This document shows, piece after piece, positions 48,601 through 59,102 of a stretch of 64,000 bases of DNA. Source of the stretch: Euptelea pleiosperma (taxonomy: Eukaryota > Streptophyta > Magnoliopsida > Ranunculales > Eupteleaceae); assembly GCA_035048495.1 (NCBI GenBank), contig CM068543.1, positions 31,993,096 to 32,057,095 on the forward strand. The letters are read 5' to 3'. Within the stretch, counting starts at the first letter, position 1, and each line of letters begins with the position of its first letter. A program made the position numbers and the translations under genes. The notes under the pieces were generated by a model. That model was not told where the DNA came from and did no database searches. It saw only the letters and a program-made list of their open reading frames with translations.

Positions 48601-49183
48601 TTGCTTGATGACTACTCCCACTATTATTCCGGATCCTATCATTGCACCTCCCCTGGATACTCCTTCTGAATCCGTTTTGAGCATGGAAGCCACCTCCAGA
48701 GGGCCTATGGCTCAGATGGTCGTGGAAAACCCCAGATTGCAGATCACGACAGTGAAATTGGATGAGAAGAGTTATCTTGAGTGGTCACAAGCCGCAAAGA
48801 TGTTCATCGGTGGCTGTGTGAAGATGGGTTATCTTACAAGTCGTGCTACTGAACCTGCCTCACTCGATGATCTGCTTTATGCTAACTGGGAGATGGATAA
48901 TCTCACTGTGATGTCCTGGCTCGTTAGCTCTATGCAACCACACATCAGTCGTGTTTTTCGCTTCATGCATATTGCTCATGAAGTGTGGGAATCTGCTCAT
49001 AAGATTTACTCTCAATAGCAGAATGTTGGTTGCGCCTATCAGCTTAAGCAGAGTATTTCTTAACTTCACCAGGAGGAGAAATCTCTATCTGATTACTTTG
49101 CCACCCTCAAGAGCATGTGGGAGGAGTTAGATCACTACCATGCCTTTCATCCGACTGGTTCTGAGAACATCAACAGCTACCAG

Positions 49184-52100
49184 ACAAGGCCGTCTCGATA
49201 CAAGTCAAGGCCTGAGGCAAAAACTCTATATAAGGCCTTTTTTATATTAAATATATTAATATATATGGTATTAATTAAAATATTAAACTATATTATTGGA
49301 AATCTTTATATAAAAACTATTCTTGATAATAAAATACTAGGAAAAAAATTGAGATGCAGAGGACTCCCGGTGTAGTCGATGCAAAGCACTCTCGTGGTCT
49401 TACATAGATCAATTTTTGGGCCCAATGATTTCGTAGATGATAAACACACTAAAAATCAGCTTGATTGATTATTTCTAGTCATTGGATTTACTACCCAAAA
49501 AACTTGCTTGAATCCAACGGCTAGAATCATGTCCTGAAAAATACTAAAATCTATGGCTAGAGATGATAAATCAAGTTGATTTTTTATTTGTATATCCAAT
49601 AAAGGGGTGGGTTAAAAATCCACGTGATTAGTCAGACCTAGGCTGGGGGCCTTCTCTCACCAAGGGGCCTTAGGAAACCGCCTTAATGGCCTTAAGGTGG
49701 AGCCAGCTGAAACTAGGGTTTTTCCGCGTCGTTGGATACGAAAACCCTAGAATAAACACATTTGTAATTTTTATCCGATTTTTCCTGCAAAATTGAGAGA
49801 TTTGTATAGAGATTCATGTCGGATGTCGATCCGCACTCTGGATTTATCCGATTTTTCTTGCAAAAATGAGAGATTTGTATAGGGATTCGTGTCGGATGTT
49901 GATCCGCACTCAGGGTTAGGGCACGCACTTTTTAGAACCATGATATACAAAAACTTGCTGAAAATGATGATGGTGAGAATGGTGGATTCGGGGTTTTAAA
50001 ACATGATTTAGGGATTTTTAGAGAGAGAAAAATGCTACAAATATCAATAGCATGAAGAACCCAGATAAAGTAAAACATGAAAGGTAAACTATTGCAATCA
50101 AATAATAAAAAAAACTAAAATTTATTTGAAGTGATTAAATCCTTACAATCATTGCTGGAACTAAGTTTAGAAAGCAACAACTAGAGAGAAACAAAGAAAA
50201 GAATAGAGAAAGAGAACTACTTTAGAGAGAGAAATAGGTAAGAGGTAAGAACTAAGTAGAGAGAGACTTTTACCATAGGACTTGGCCATGTGAATGGGAG
50301 TTTGGCCATGCTCTCAAGTGGGGGGTGCGTGTGATGGATAATCTCGATCTCCACAGTGGTTGGAGAATGCGGCAAGGGGTATAGAGGGTAGCACTGGTTG
50401 CACATTAGCAACCCAGTCGTGAAACAGTGGAGGCAGAGCCTGCAACTCCAGTGTAACCTTGCTGGCCAAAGGTTGGTGGTTTCTGGCGTGTTGTAGGCCG
50501 GTATTGCAGTCCGATGAGATAGGGAATGAGGGTGGTGTGGTGGCTGTTCTTGGGTGCAGGACCGTGAGCTTGTTGTTCCCCACGTCTAGCAATGGAGAGG
50601 CACGTGATGGGAGACTAGTGGAGGAATGGTGAAATGGTGGTGGTTGTAGGTTATTGGCTGGCTTGCAAGTTGGTGGTGAAGATCGGGGTTTGCAAGCTAG
50701 GACACCAGCGAGGTCGCGCAAGGTTGGTGTTTCATGGTGGAGGATCCACCAGAAGCTGCTGCTCCTCCCTGTGCATTGCCTTCAACCTTTGCAAGATTGA
50801 GAAGAGTGGACGGCAATGGGGTTGGCACTTGAAGAAGTGCCGTGAGAACCAGTCCGGCCCAAAAGTGGAGAAGAGTATGTTGGTTTTGATCCTTCTTGCA
50901 GCTACAACGTAGCTATGAGAACTAGTGAGAAGAGCACACTGTTCGTATGCTAGAGAAGGAGTGAGTTCAAAGTGAAAGATGAAAACGTGGGGGAAACATC
51001 GGTTGGGAGCGGTTTGGACGTGGGTTGCTTAGTGTTGCCACCTACAACACCAACAACGTTGGAGAGTTGTATGGTGATGACGGCTCCCTTCTTGCAGGTT
51101 GGGTGGCGGCTGGCATTTTAGTGAGGATGGAATGGGAGAGGAGAGATGGAAAATGTGGGAGAGATCCCCCCTAGGGTTTCGGTTGGACCCTTTTTAAGTT
51201 AGCCCAAGAGAGGTAGAGAGAAAGGACGTATATGCCCTTGATGCCTCTCCTATCCAACGTGGATATCAGCCCAAGAATCTCCAAAAAGAAAATAGCCTCC
51301 ACGTGCTCACCTCCTTCCAAAAATCAAATATTTCTTCTTTTGCTTCTTTATAAATTAGTTTCCTCTTTGCAACTCTTCCTTTCTTGCCCTTTTCTATAAC
51401 TGCTACTTGCCATGTGGTATTGTTTCATTGCAACATTTATCACCATCTGTCATTTTGTGCCACCTTGTATGGAGTCAAGATTGCCATATGGTCTCTTATG
51501 TTTTCAAAACCAACACCTTGATCCATCTTGGCTTACTGGCCCATAAATGAGGCCCACGATCTCATGCTTGGCCAATTTACTCATGCGATGAAATCCAAAA
51601 CTGTGGCCCACCATTAATTCATACCGATCCTCTTTTAAGCGTACTTGGATTCAACACTGGGTTCTTTGACCTGGTAGGTTAGATTTAGACTTTCTTGTAT
51701 ACGGTCTCTCTACTTGATCACCTCAGTTGATATGGCAGTGGATGGGTGATAAATCTTTGTGATGAGCTTTGTGGTTGATCTTGGTCATCCACACTTTTCA
51801 CATCTCGAGGATTCTTTAAACATGGGTTATTTCCTTGATTTACCCTCCATTTGCTTGGCTCTCGTGGTTCTTAGTCTGGCTTTGGCCCATATCTTCTTGT
51901 CATCGCCTACTAGCTCTTTAAGCTTTGATCGTGAGCTTTGGTGGTCGATTGTGGGCCCGCATTCCCTCAAAATTGTCCACTTGGTGTCTCTGCGATAGAA
52001 AAAGCATGTAATGAGATTTAATCAACACAACTTTATATCTAGACTTCCGAAAATGTGTTTAATGCATACAAATATACCATTTCGTCCAGAAAAGTGTGTT

Positions 52101-52228
52101 CTACTCAATAACAGAGACTCTTATGTAGAAAAGTGAATAAATAGAGCAGTTTTACGTAGGAGAGTGTGATAACGCTTAGAGGATAATGGTGAAAAATATG
52201 CACTTTTAAGCCGATATCACCGGCCCCT
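49184..52228. mobile_element. 3.0-kb element with 8-bp TSD inside copia gag
   Basis: Exact 8-bp duplication GCTACCAG (49176-49183 and 52229-52236), and the gag frame is continuous across it when the insert is removed. Ends are only weakly inverted (ACAAGGCCG and CGGCCCCT). The left 80 bp resemble the AAGCCTTGAGGC repeat at 6292. Right subterminal region has several GAAAAGTGTG-like repeats (52050-52190). The inside holds a MITE-like stretch (49390-49650) and a 70-bp duplication. The middle (50000-51900) has no recognised domain and could be captured genomic DNA. hAT-like by TSD size. Confidence 0.7.
49769..49908. repeat. 70-bp tandem duplication
   Basis: Two units beginning TTATCCGATTTTTC and ending GATCCGCACTC, about 90% alike, inside the 3.0-kb insertion. 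Confidence 0.85.
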
Positions 52229-52539
52229 GCTACCAGAGATATATGGAGAAGAGTCGGATCTTTGAGTTTCTTTTAGGACTCAACTCCAAGTATGAGTTGG
52301 TGAGAGTTCAGTTCCTGAGTACTCGAACTAATTTATTCTCTCTAGAAGAGGTGTACTCGTACATTCAGAGTGAGGAGAGCAGGCGTAGTGTTATGGCATC
52401 GTATCCTCCTCCTGATTCTTTTGTCACATGTATAGTGGTTCCAGTTCATAGTCTTAACAATTCTAGAAGCCGAAGAGTTTTACTCCACCTAGCCAACAGC
52501 TCTATCTGACCAGCAGTATCATCCTTCCACTACTGGAAG

Positions 52540-55500
52540 CCCTCCAAGGAGAGGCCCAAATGTGATCATTGTGGCAAGTTATGTCACATGTGGGATAAGT
52601 GCTGGGTGTTGTTTGGCAAGCCTCCTCGCCTCAGTCAGCCTGGATCTTCGGGTGTCCACTCTACTAGCATGGACACTTTGGCATCACTGTCAAATCCGTC
52701 TCTTTAGAGCTCTACTCCGTTTGCCCAGCTGCATCAAATTAAGATCCTTTCCACTGGCTTTTACTAGTCCTTTGGCTGCTTCCAAGCTTGCAATACTTTG
52801 CCGGTTGCTCTCTCAACTAGATGGTCCTTTTGCCACTTCATCCTTTGCCTAGACAGGTATCATTAGGTATGCCTATCATGTGTCCATTCCCATTTCCAGT
52901 CCTAAATGGATCATTGATTCAGGGGCTTCGGAACACATGACCTGCATGTCTCCTTTATTTTTGAGTTATTCTATTTGTTCTGGTCGTGAGAAAGTTAGAA
53001 CTGCAGCTGGCACTTTATCTTCTATATTTGGAAAATGGGTTGTTCTCCCCTCTCCTAAGCTTCCCCTTGAATCTGTTTTACATGTTCCCAATTTCAAATC
53101 TAATCTCTTATCTATTGGTGCTCTTAACAAATCTTTGCATTGCAATGTGACTTTCTTTCCTTCATAATGTGTCTTTCCGGACCTCGAGACGAGGATGACA
53201 ATTGGCACTGGACATGAAGTTGATAGCCTGTACCTTCTTGATAGATGAACTTTTGAGCTCACATCACTGTAGTCCTCACCTAGTAATAGTAGGAGTAAAA
53301 TATAGTCTATTTTATGTTGGCATGCCCGTCTGGGGCATGTCTCGTTTTAGTATCTCAAACTTTTATTTTCAGCTTTATTTATTTTAGTTTTGTTATTTGA
53401 CCTGCATTGTGAGACATGTGAGCTTTCAAAATAATGTCGATCTACTTATCCTTCAAGAGGTAATCGAAGTTCTATTTCATTTGATCTCGTGCATTCTGAT
53501 GTATGTGGTCTTTCCCCTGTGGTTTCTATTTTTGGCTTCTGCTATTTTGTTACTTTTGTTGATGATCATACTAGATGCACTTGGGTTTATCCTATGAAGA
53601 TCAAAGATGACATTCATTTCATCTTTAAGGGTTATCATTAGATGATCCTAACTCAGTTTGGTGCCTTCATCAAGGTCTTTCGTTCTGACCAAGGTGGAGA
53701 GTATATGTATGGGGGACTCTAGCAATATTTTTTAGACCATGGGATTTGTCACCAAAATTCTTGTAGCTACACCCCTCAACAAGATGGTGTAGCTGAAAGA
53801 AAGATGCATCATCTGACTGAGGTAGCTCGATCTCTTCTGATCGACTCCAAAGTCTCCAAATCCTATTGGTCGGATGCTATTTTGACTGTCGCTTATTTGA
53901 CTAATAGAATACCCTTTCCTGTTCTCATCTTCAAGTCTCCACTCCAAGTCCTTACTCCCACTGCTTCCCTCTTCGCAGTCCCTCCTCGCATCTTTGGGTG
54001 TGCATGCTATGAGCACATCCTCGGTCCTCATTGTACCAAACTCAATCCTTAAGCACTTAAATGTGTATTCCTGGGTTACTCTTATTCCCATAAAGGCTAT
54101 AAGTGTTACCATATTTCCATAGGAAAAAAAATTGCGTCTATAGATGTCACCTTTCGTGAGGAGCTACCTTTTTTCTCTGCCTCTCTTCAGGGGGAGAATA
54201 GTAGTGAAGAGAGGTGATGTTCCTCTTCCTGCTATATTACTCTCTTCTCCCTCTCTTGAGTTTGAGAGGCCTCAGACTACTCCATCTGCTGCTGTGATTG
54301 ATAATGCTCCTGATGCTCAGAAGGAGCTCCGAGTCTATCACAGAAGGGAGAAAGCCACAGCTAATCCAACACCAGTGGTACCATCCTCAGATCAAGGTAA
54401 TCCTTCTTCCCTCACTATTTGTCATTTCTTTTACTGATGCTTCTGATCTTCTCATTACTTTACGAAAAGGAGTTAGAAGTTGCACTTAGCATCCTTTGAG
54501 CTACTTTGTTTCCTATGATGCCTTGTCTCCCTCTTATAAAACCTTTGTCACATCCCTTTCCACCATTCATATCCCTTCTTCTGTGGTAGAAGGTCTGGCT
54601 CAACCAAGGTGGAAAGCTACTATGATAGAGGAAATAGGAGTTCTTGATAATAATGGAACATGTGAACTTGTTGACTTGCCAAGAGGCAAAAAACCTATGG
54701 GTTGCAGATGGGTGTTCACAGTCAAATACCAGGCAGACGGGTCAGTCGAGAAGTACAAGGCAAGATTAGTAGCTAAGGCGTACACTCAGACCTATGGGAT
54801 TGACTATGTAGATACTTTTGCACCTGTTGCCAAAATGAATTCCATTAAGGCATTGTTGTCCATGACAGCAAACCAAGATTGGCCTTTGCATCAGCTGGAT
54901 GTGAAGAATGAATTTCTTCATGGAGATCTACATAAAGAAATCTACATGGTGCCTCCTCTTGGATTCACTCCACTAGGAAATAGTAGCAAATTGTGTCGAC
55001 TAAAGAAAGCCCTCTATGGGATAAAGCAATCTCCACGAGCATGGTTCAAGAGGTTCACCCTAGTTGTAAAGAAGTTACATTACCTTTAGAGTCAAGCGGA
55101 TCACACCCTATTTTTGAAGCATCAAGGGAAGCACACCACTGCTCTCATTGTTTATGTTGATGACATCGTTCTCACAGGGAATGATGTAGAAGATGTGGCT
55201 AAGTTGAAGCGTCTGTTAGCAGAGGAGTTTGAAATCAAGGATCTAGAATCTCTCAAGTACTACCTAGGTATCGAAGTGGCAAGATCCAGTCAGGGGATCT
55301 TCATCTCTCAGAGAAAGTATGTTTTAGATTTGTTGAAGGACTCAGGCAAGTTGGGTACCAAGCTAATGGAAACTCCTATAGAACAGAATCACCAGTTGGC
55401 CGATGTCAATGGTAAGTTACTACAGGACGTAGGGAGCTTTCAGAGATTAGTTGGGAGATTAATCTATCTCTCTCTAATTAGACCAGATATTGCCTATGCA

Positions 55501-56090
55501 GTGAGTGTGATCAGTCAGTATATGCACTCACCTAGAGGCCGCACATCAGATCTTGAGGTATCTCAAGTCAGCTCTTGGTAGAGACTTCTTTTTTAGAAGA
55601 ATGGACACATGCGTATAGAGGCGTGTACGGATGCAGACTGGGCAGGGGCCGAAGATGACCGATGATCTACTTCGGGGTATTGCACCCTTGTTGGGGGCAA
55701 TCTGGTCACTTGGAGGAACAAGAAGTAACCATTTGTTGCTAGATCTAGTGCTGAAGCTGAATTTAGAGCAATGGCTAATGGCTTATGTGAGATGCTCTGA
55801 TTAAAGGTGTTGGTTGCTGAACTTGGCTTTCCAGTTTCAAGATCTGTGAGCTTGTACTATAACAACAAAGCCGCCATCAGCATTGCTCACAATCCTGTTT
55901 TGTATGATCGTGCCAAGCACATTGAGGTAGACCTCCACTTCAGTAGAGAAGATTGCCTCTAGGGCAATGTGCATTCCTTTTGTGAAGACTGATGAACAAG
56001 TGTCAGATATTTTCACTAAAGGAGTACCCAGTTGGCAACTACATAAGTGTTTGTGCAAGTTGGGCATGAAAGATATTTATGCACCAACTT
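52540..56090 (+). pseudogene. pol of the copia element (CCHC-PR-IN-RT-RH)
   Basis: Knuckle CDHCGKLCHMWDKC at about 52560. Protease WIIDSGASEHMTC at about 52910. Integrase is spread over several frames from 53260 to 54060 (FVDDHTRCTWVYP near 53555, RSDQGGEY near 53690, LTEVARSLLIDSKV). Reverse transcriptase 54496-55290, with KPMGCRWVFTVKYQADGS, ARLVAKAYTQTYGIDY, and catalytic VYVDDIVLTGND at about 55150; a TAG near 55088 breaks it. RNase H 55600-56090 (ending SDIFTKGVPSWQLH). RT is well preserved; integrase is frameshifted. Confidence 0.9.
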
Positions 56091-56099
56091 GAGGGGGAG
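56089..56099 (+). other. Polypurine tract of the copia element
   Basis: TTGAGGGGGAG directly before the 3' LTR, a typical copia plus-strand primer. Confidence 0.8.
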
Positions 56100-56328
56100 T
56101 GTTATTATATACGTATTTACATATTTCCATGTATAAGGGGTAGTTCTATACATACCTCCTTAGAGGGGTATACTTGTCTTTTGTATTTGGTTTTTATATC
56201 CATAAGATTCATGGAGTCAATGTGATCTAATCACTTGACATCATTTCTATTCTCTTCTCTCTTCTCCATCATCTTTACCTTGAAACCCTAAACCTAACCC
56301 TACTTCTCCATTATTCTTCAAATCAACT
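56100..56328 (+). repeat. 3' LTR of the copia element
   Basis: 229 bp, begins TGTTATTATATACG. Preceded by the purine tract GAGGGGGAG and followed directly by the duplicated CTATA. Confidence 0.9.
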
Positions 56329-56333
56329 CTATA

Positions 56334-58860
56334 GGTGTGGTCTTGGGCTGATGCTCCCGGGGCTACTATCTATTTGACTGGTAACATGAGTAATTAGAGA
56401 GCGAGCTCATCCTTATTTTTAATGCGACTATCTGGTTTGTGATGACTTAACTTGACAATCAATGGACTTCCATGGAGTATAACATGAACCATTTTCCTCC
56501 TCATCTTGACAATCAATGGACTTCCATGGAGTAGCATGAACCATTTTCCTCACCAAATGGGGTTTGATCAAGGCATTCCTATGACAAGGGGTCCAAGGCC
56601 AAGTCTACAAACATTCTCCGAACTCTTACTTTTTATGGCGTGTGATGCATTCTCTATTTCACCTAGGTGAAGCTTTATTGCCTTATCTGATGGAGAATTG
56701 TTGTGGGCATGTTAGCCTCGAAGTGAATGCTTTTTTGGGGTCGAACGTTATCAGGTCTTGAAGCCTTTGTTAATTTTTGAGGTAGACACGGTATTTCAAA
56801 CAAGAATGATTGCAAAGGACATCCTCATCTGAAGTCCAAGAAAGAATCTTCTTTGAAAGGTCCTTCGACTTCGAAAGGCAAGTCTAGATTGGCACAAATT
56901 TCCAATGAAGGAAATGTAGATGCCATAGATCAAGGTTCTAAGGTATCGCCAGAGAGATGATTATTCAAGATGAGGATAATTTGAAGGGCAACAGTCTTAT
57001 CAAGAAGATAATGTCACACTCGCTCCTCCTGTTGTTCTTACCGATGGTCCTTTACAAGGTACTCGCGAGCAGAAGGCTCGAGCACAAGCCAAACCTCCTT
57101 GTGGTAAGGTTAAAGTTACCACCAATAAGACATCATCCTTGCTCCTTTCATAGGCATTCAGGCTTTCTTTTTTCCCTCCCTTTCTTGCATTCAATATTAC
57201 AATGGTTCATGTTTTACTATTGTTATTAAAAGAATTTGAACACGTAGGCCGTTCTTTTAAACTTAGAGAAAGGTGGATTTACAGAGGTTGACGACCTGTG
57301 TGCCATGCTTGAGTCTGTCATGCAAAGATCCTCGCATCAGACTTCATTTGTGTTTTCATTTCGATCTATGCTCTTGTTTCTACATGGCTCGTTCTCAGCT
57401 TTTCGTTTTCTCTTTAACCATGCAAGTGTAAGCACCAAGATCTGATTGTTCTTGGCACTGCAAGGCGTGGTAGTGTCATAGAATTTTAGACATTGGAAGG
57501 TTCTGATTCCTTTAGAGGTCCATGTCTCCTTTATCATCATCACATATTTACCGAGGAAATTGACTGTTGAAATGGGCACTAGTGTTTCTCAAGCGAGTGG
57601 TTTGTTAGTTCCCAATGAACAACATGGGGCTATTATATTTCCTTCACATCATGAAATGGTCAAGAGTTTCTACTCTTTATGTTGAAGTTTGGGCTGAAGA
57701 TTGTGGTTCTGAAAGTTCACCACCACCCGTTAAATCAGCTCATTTGTTTCTGCGGTTTGATCATGGTTTAACTTCCGTGCCCATTCTTCTTGTGGCTGAG
57801 GATGACACTGTAGAGAGTGATGATCGTGATAAAGGCCCTATGGAGGATCCTCCATCTTCTCCTATTGTGATTCCTCCTGGCAAGGTTATTGAAACCCCTC
57901 AATCTAAGGATTTGGAGGAAATGTGGCTTCGGGTGTTCACCGTTGCTTGTTATTATGTTCAGATGAGGTTTGCCGTACACTCTTCCGCCTTCTATCAATT
58001 TATTTGAGGACACATCTTCCAACATTCATTCTCTTGGCACGGATGATCTCAGTCTTATTAATCGTGGTGTTGCTTCTCAGAACGTGATCCAAGGTGTTGT
58101 TTGTGAGTTCATTTCCTTCTGATGATACTCCTATTGCTCATGTTGGTACTGATGCTCCTCTTCTATACCAGATTACTTCTCCATAAGGGTGGTTCCAAAA
58201 TCCGTTAAACTCATTATCTCGCATACCATCTGCAAGTTCAGATGGTTGAAATAGTAAATGAGGAACATAATGAGACAGATATGGGTAATTGGGAAAAGGG
58301 ACTAGTGATGTAGGATTTACAACAGTGGATATGGAACACATGGTCCCTTTGTTGGAAGGAATTTTGTCTATTCGTACTCGTGATATGGCTATTAGCAAGG
58401 GAGAAACATCATTGGCTAAGTGGGTTCAAGGCCTTTGTGTGGACTTTGAAAGCAGTCCACAAAATCAAATAAGTAATGGTGTGGTAGATCTTGCTCCAGA
58501 ACTTTTCATGTACGTAGATTGCTTTAAGTTGTTTAAGAAGCAGGCAGGGTTATATCGAAAAATTCATCAGCGAAATGGTCACACAACACAAGCATTTCTT
58601 TAAGGGCGTCAAGGAGCGCCATTACTGTTAAGTCGGTGAAATGGTTCTTGTGGTAGAGATTACGTCGAAAGGAAGCCTCACAAAGAATACAACTATGAGC
58701 TTGGTCCCTTATTCTCATCCAACATTTTGGGCACACTGATCCGGCTTTTGGAAAACAGACCCGGATTCTGTATAACACAAAAATCATATTCGACGGCCTC
58801 TACTATAATCCCAATAATTATCTAACTGTTTGAAGTGAATTCTCATTTTGTCAAAACTAT
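56334..58860 (+). pseudogene. Decayed coding sequence, possibly PMD-related (3' part)
   Basis: Continues 41664 after removal of the copia element. Near 56540 the reading MGFDQGIPMTRGPRP recalls the PMD phrase FGLDQDIP. Then come a basic/Ser-rich part (56850-57100), an acidic proline-rich stretch at 57615-58007 (EDPPSSPIVIPPGK) and an open segment 58289-58603 (MEHMVPLLEGILSIRTRD). Several stops and frame changes. The PMD assignment is tentative. Confidence 0.3.
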
Positions 58861-59102
58861 ACCCCCTTCATCCTCTATTTGAATTCGAATCTTTTGGGGT
58901 GGTTTTAAAAGAACTTAAAAGAGTTCTATTCATAACATTCATATATGGGCAGCCGAACTATGCACACTGAAAACGGAAAACCTGAGCCCTTATCTTTTCA
59001 AGCAAGACCAACAGCAAAAAGGCCAATTAACTAAGTTTGGCAAAGCTGTACATTCCAAACTCAGCTGAAACGATACTTTACTGTACAGAACAGCAACAAA
59101 AT

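Larger units (their letters stand above)
48608..52510 (+). pseudogene. gag of the copia element, interrupted by a 3-kb insertion
   Basis: Starts at ATG 48608 (MTTPTIIPDP). The gag core includes KLDEKSYLEWSQAAKMFIGG and HEVWESAHKIYSQ, where TAG replaces CAG at 49016-49018 and TAA replaces CAA at 49061-49063. The frame runs to 49183, is split by the element 49184-52228, and resumes with RIFEFLLGLNSKYEL and FSLEEVYSYIQSEESRR at 52254-52395. UBN2-type copia gag. Confidence 0.85.
41670..56328 (+). mobile_element. Ty1/copia retrotransposon with two nested insertions
   Basis: Exact 5-bp duplication CTATA (41665-41669 and 56329-56333). Own sequence is 41670-42016, 48079-49183 and 52237-56328 (about 5.5 kb); the rest is nested elements. 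Plus-strand order: LTR, PBS, gag, CCHC, protease, integrase, reverse transcriptase, RNase H, PPT, LTR. Protease and integrase precede RT, as in copia. Stops and frameshifts throughout. Confidence 0.92.

Noticed and set aside
50217..50912. Overlapping frames of 64-135 codons on both strands
   Set aside because: Low-complexity Ser/Pro/Gly translations in the 3.0-kb insert, without motif or splice support.
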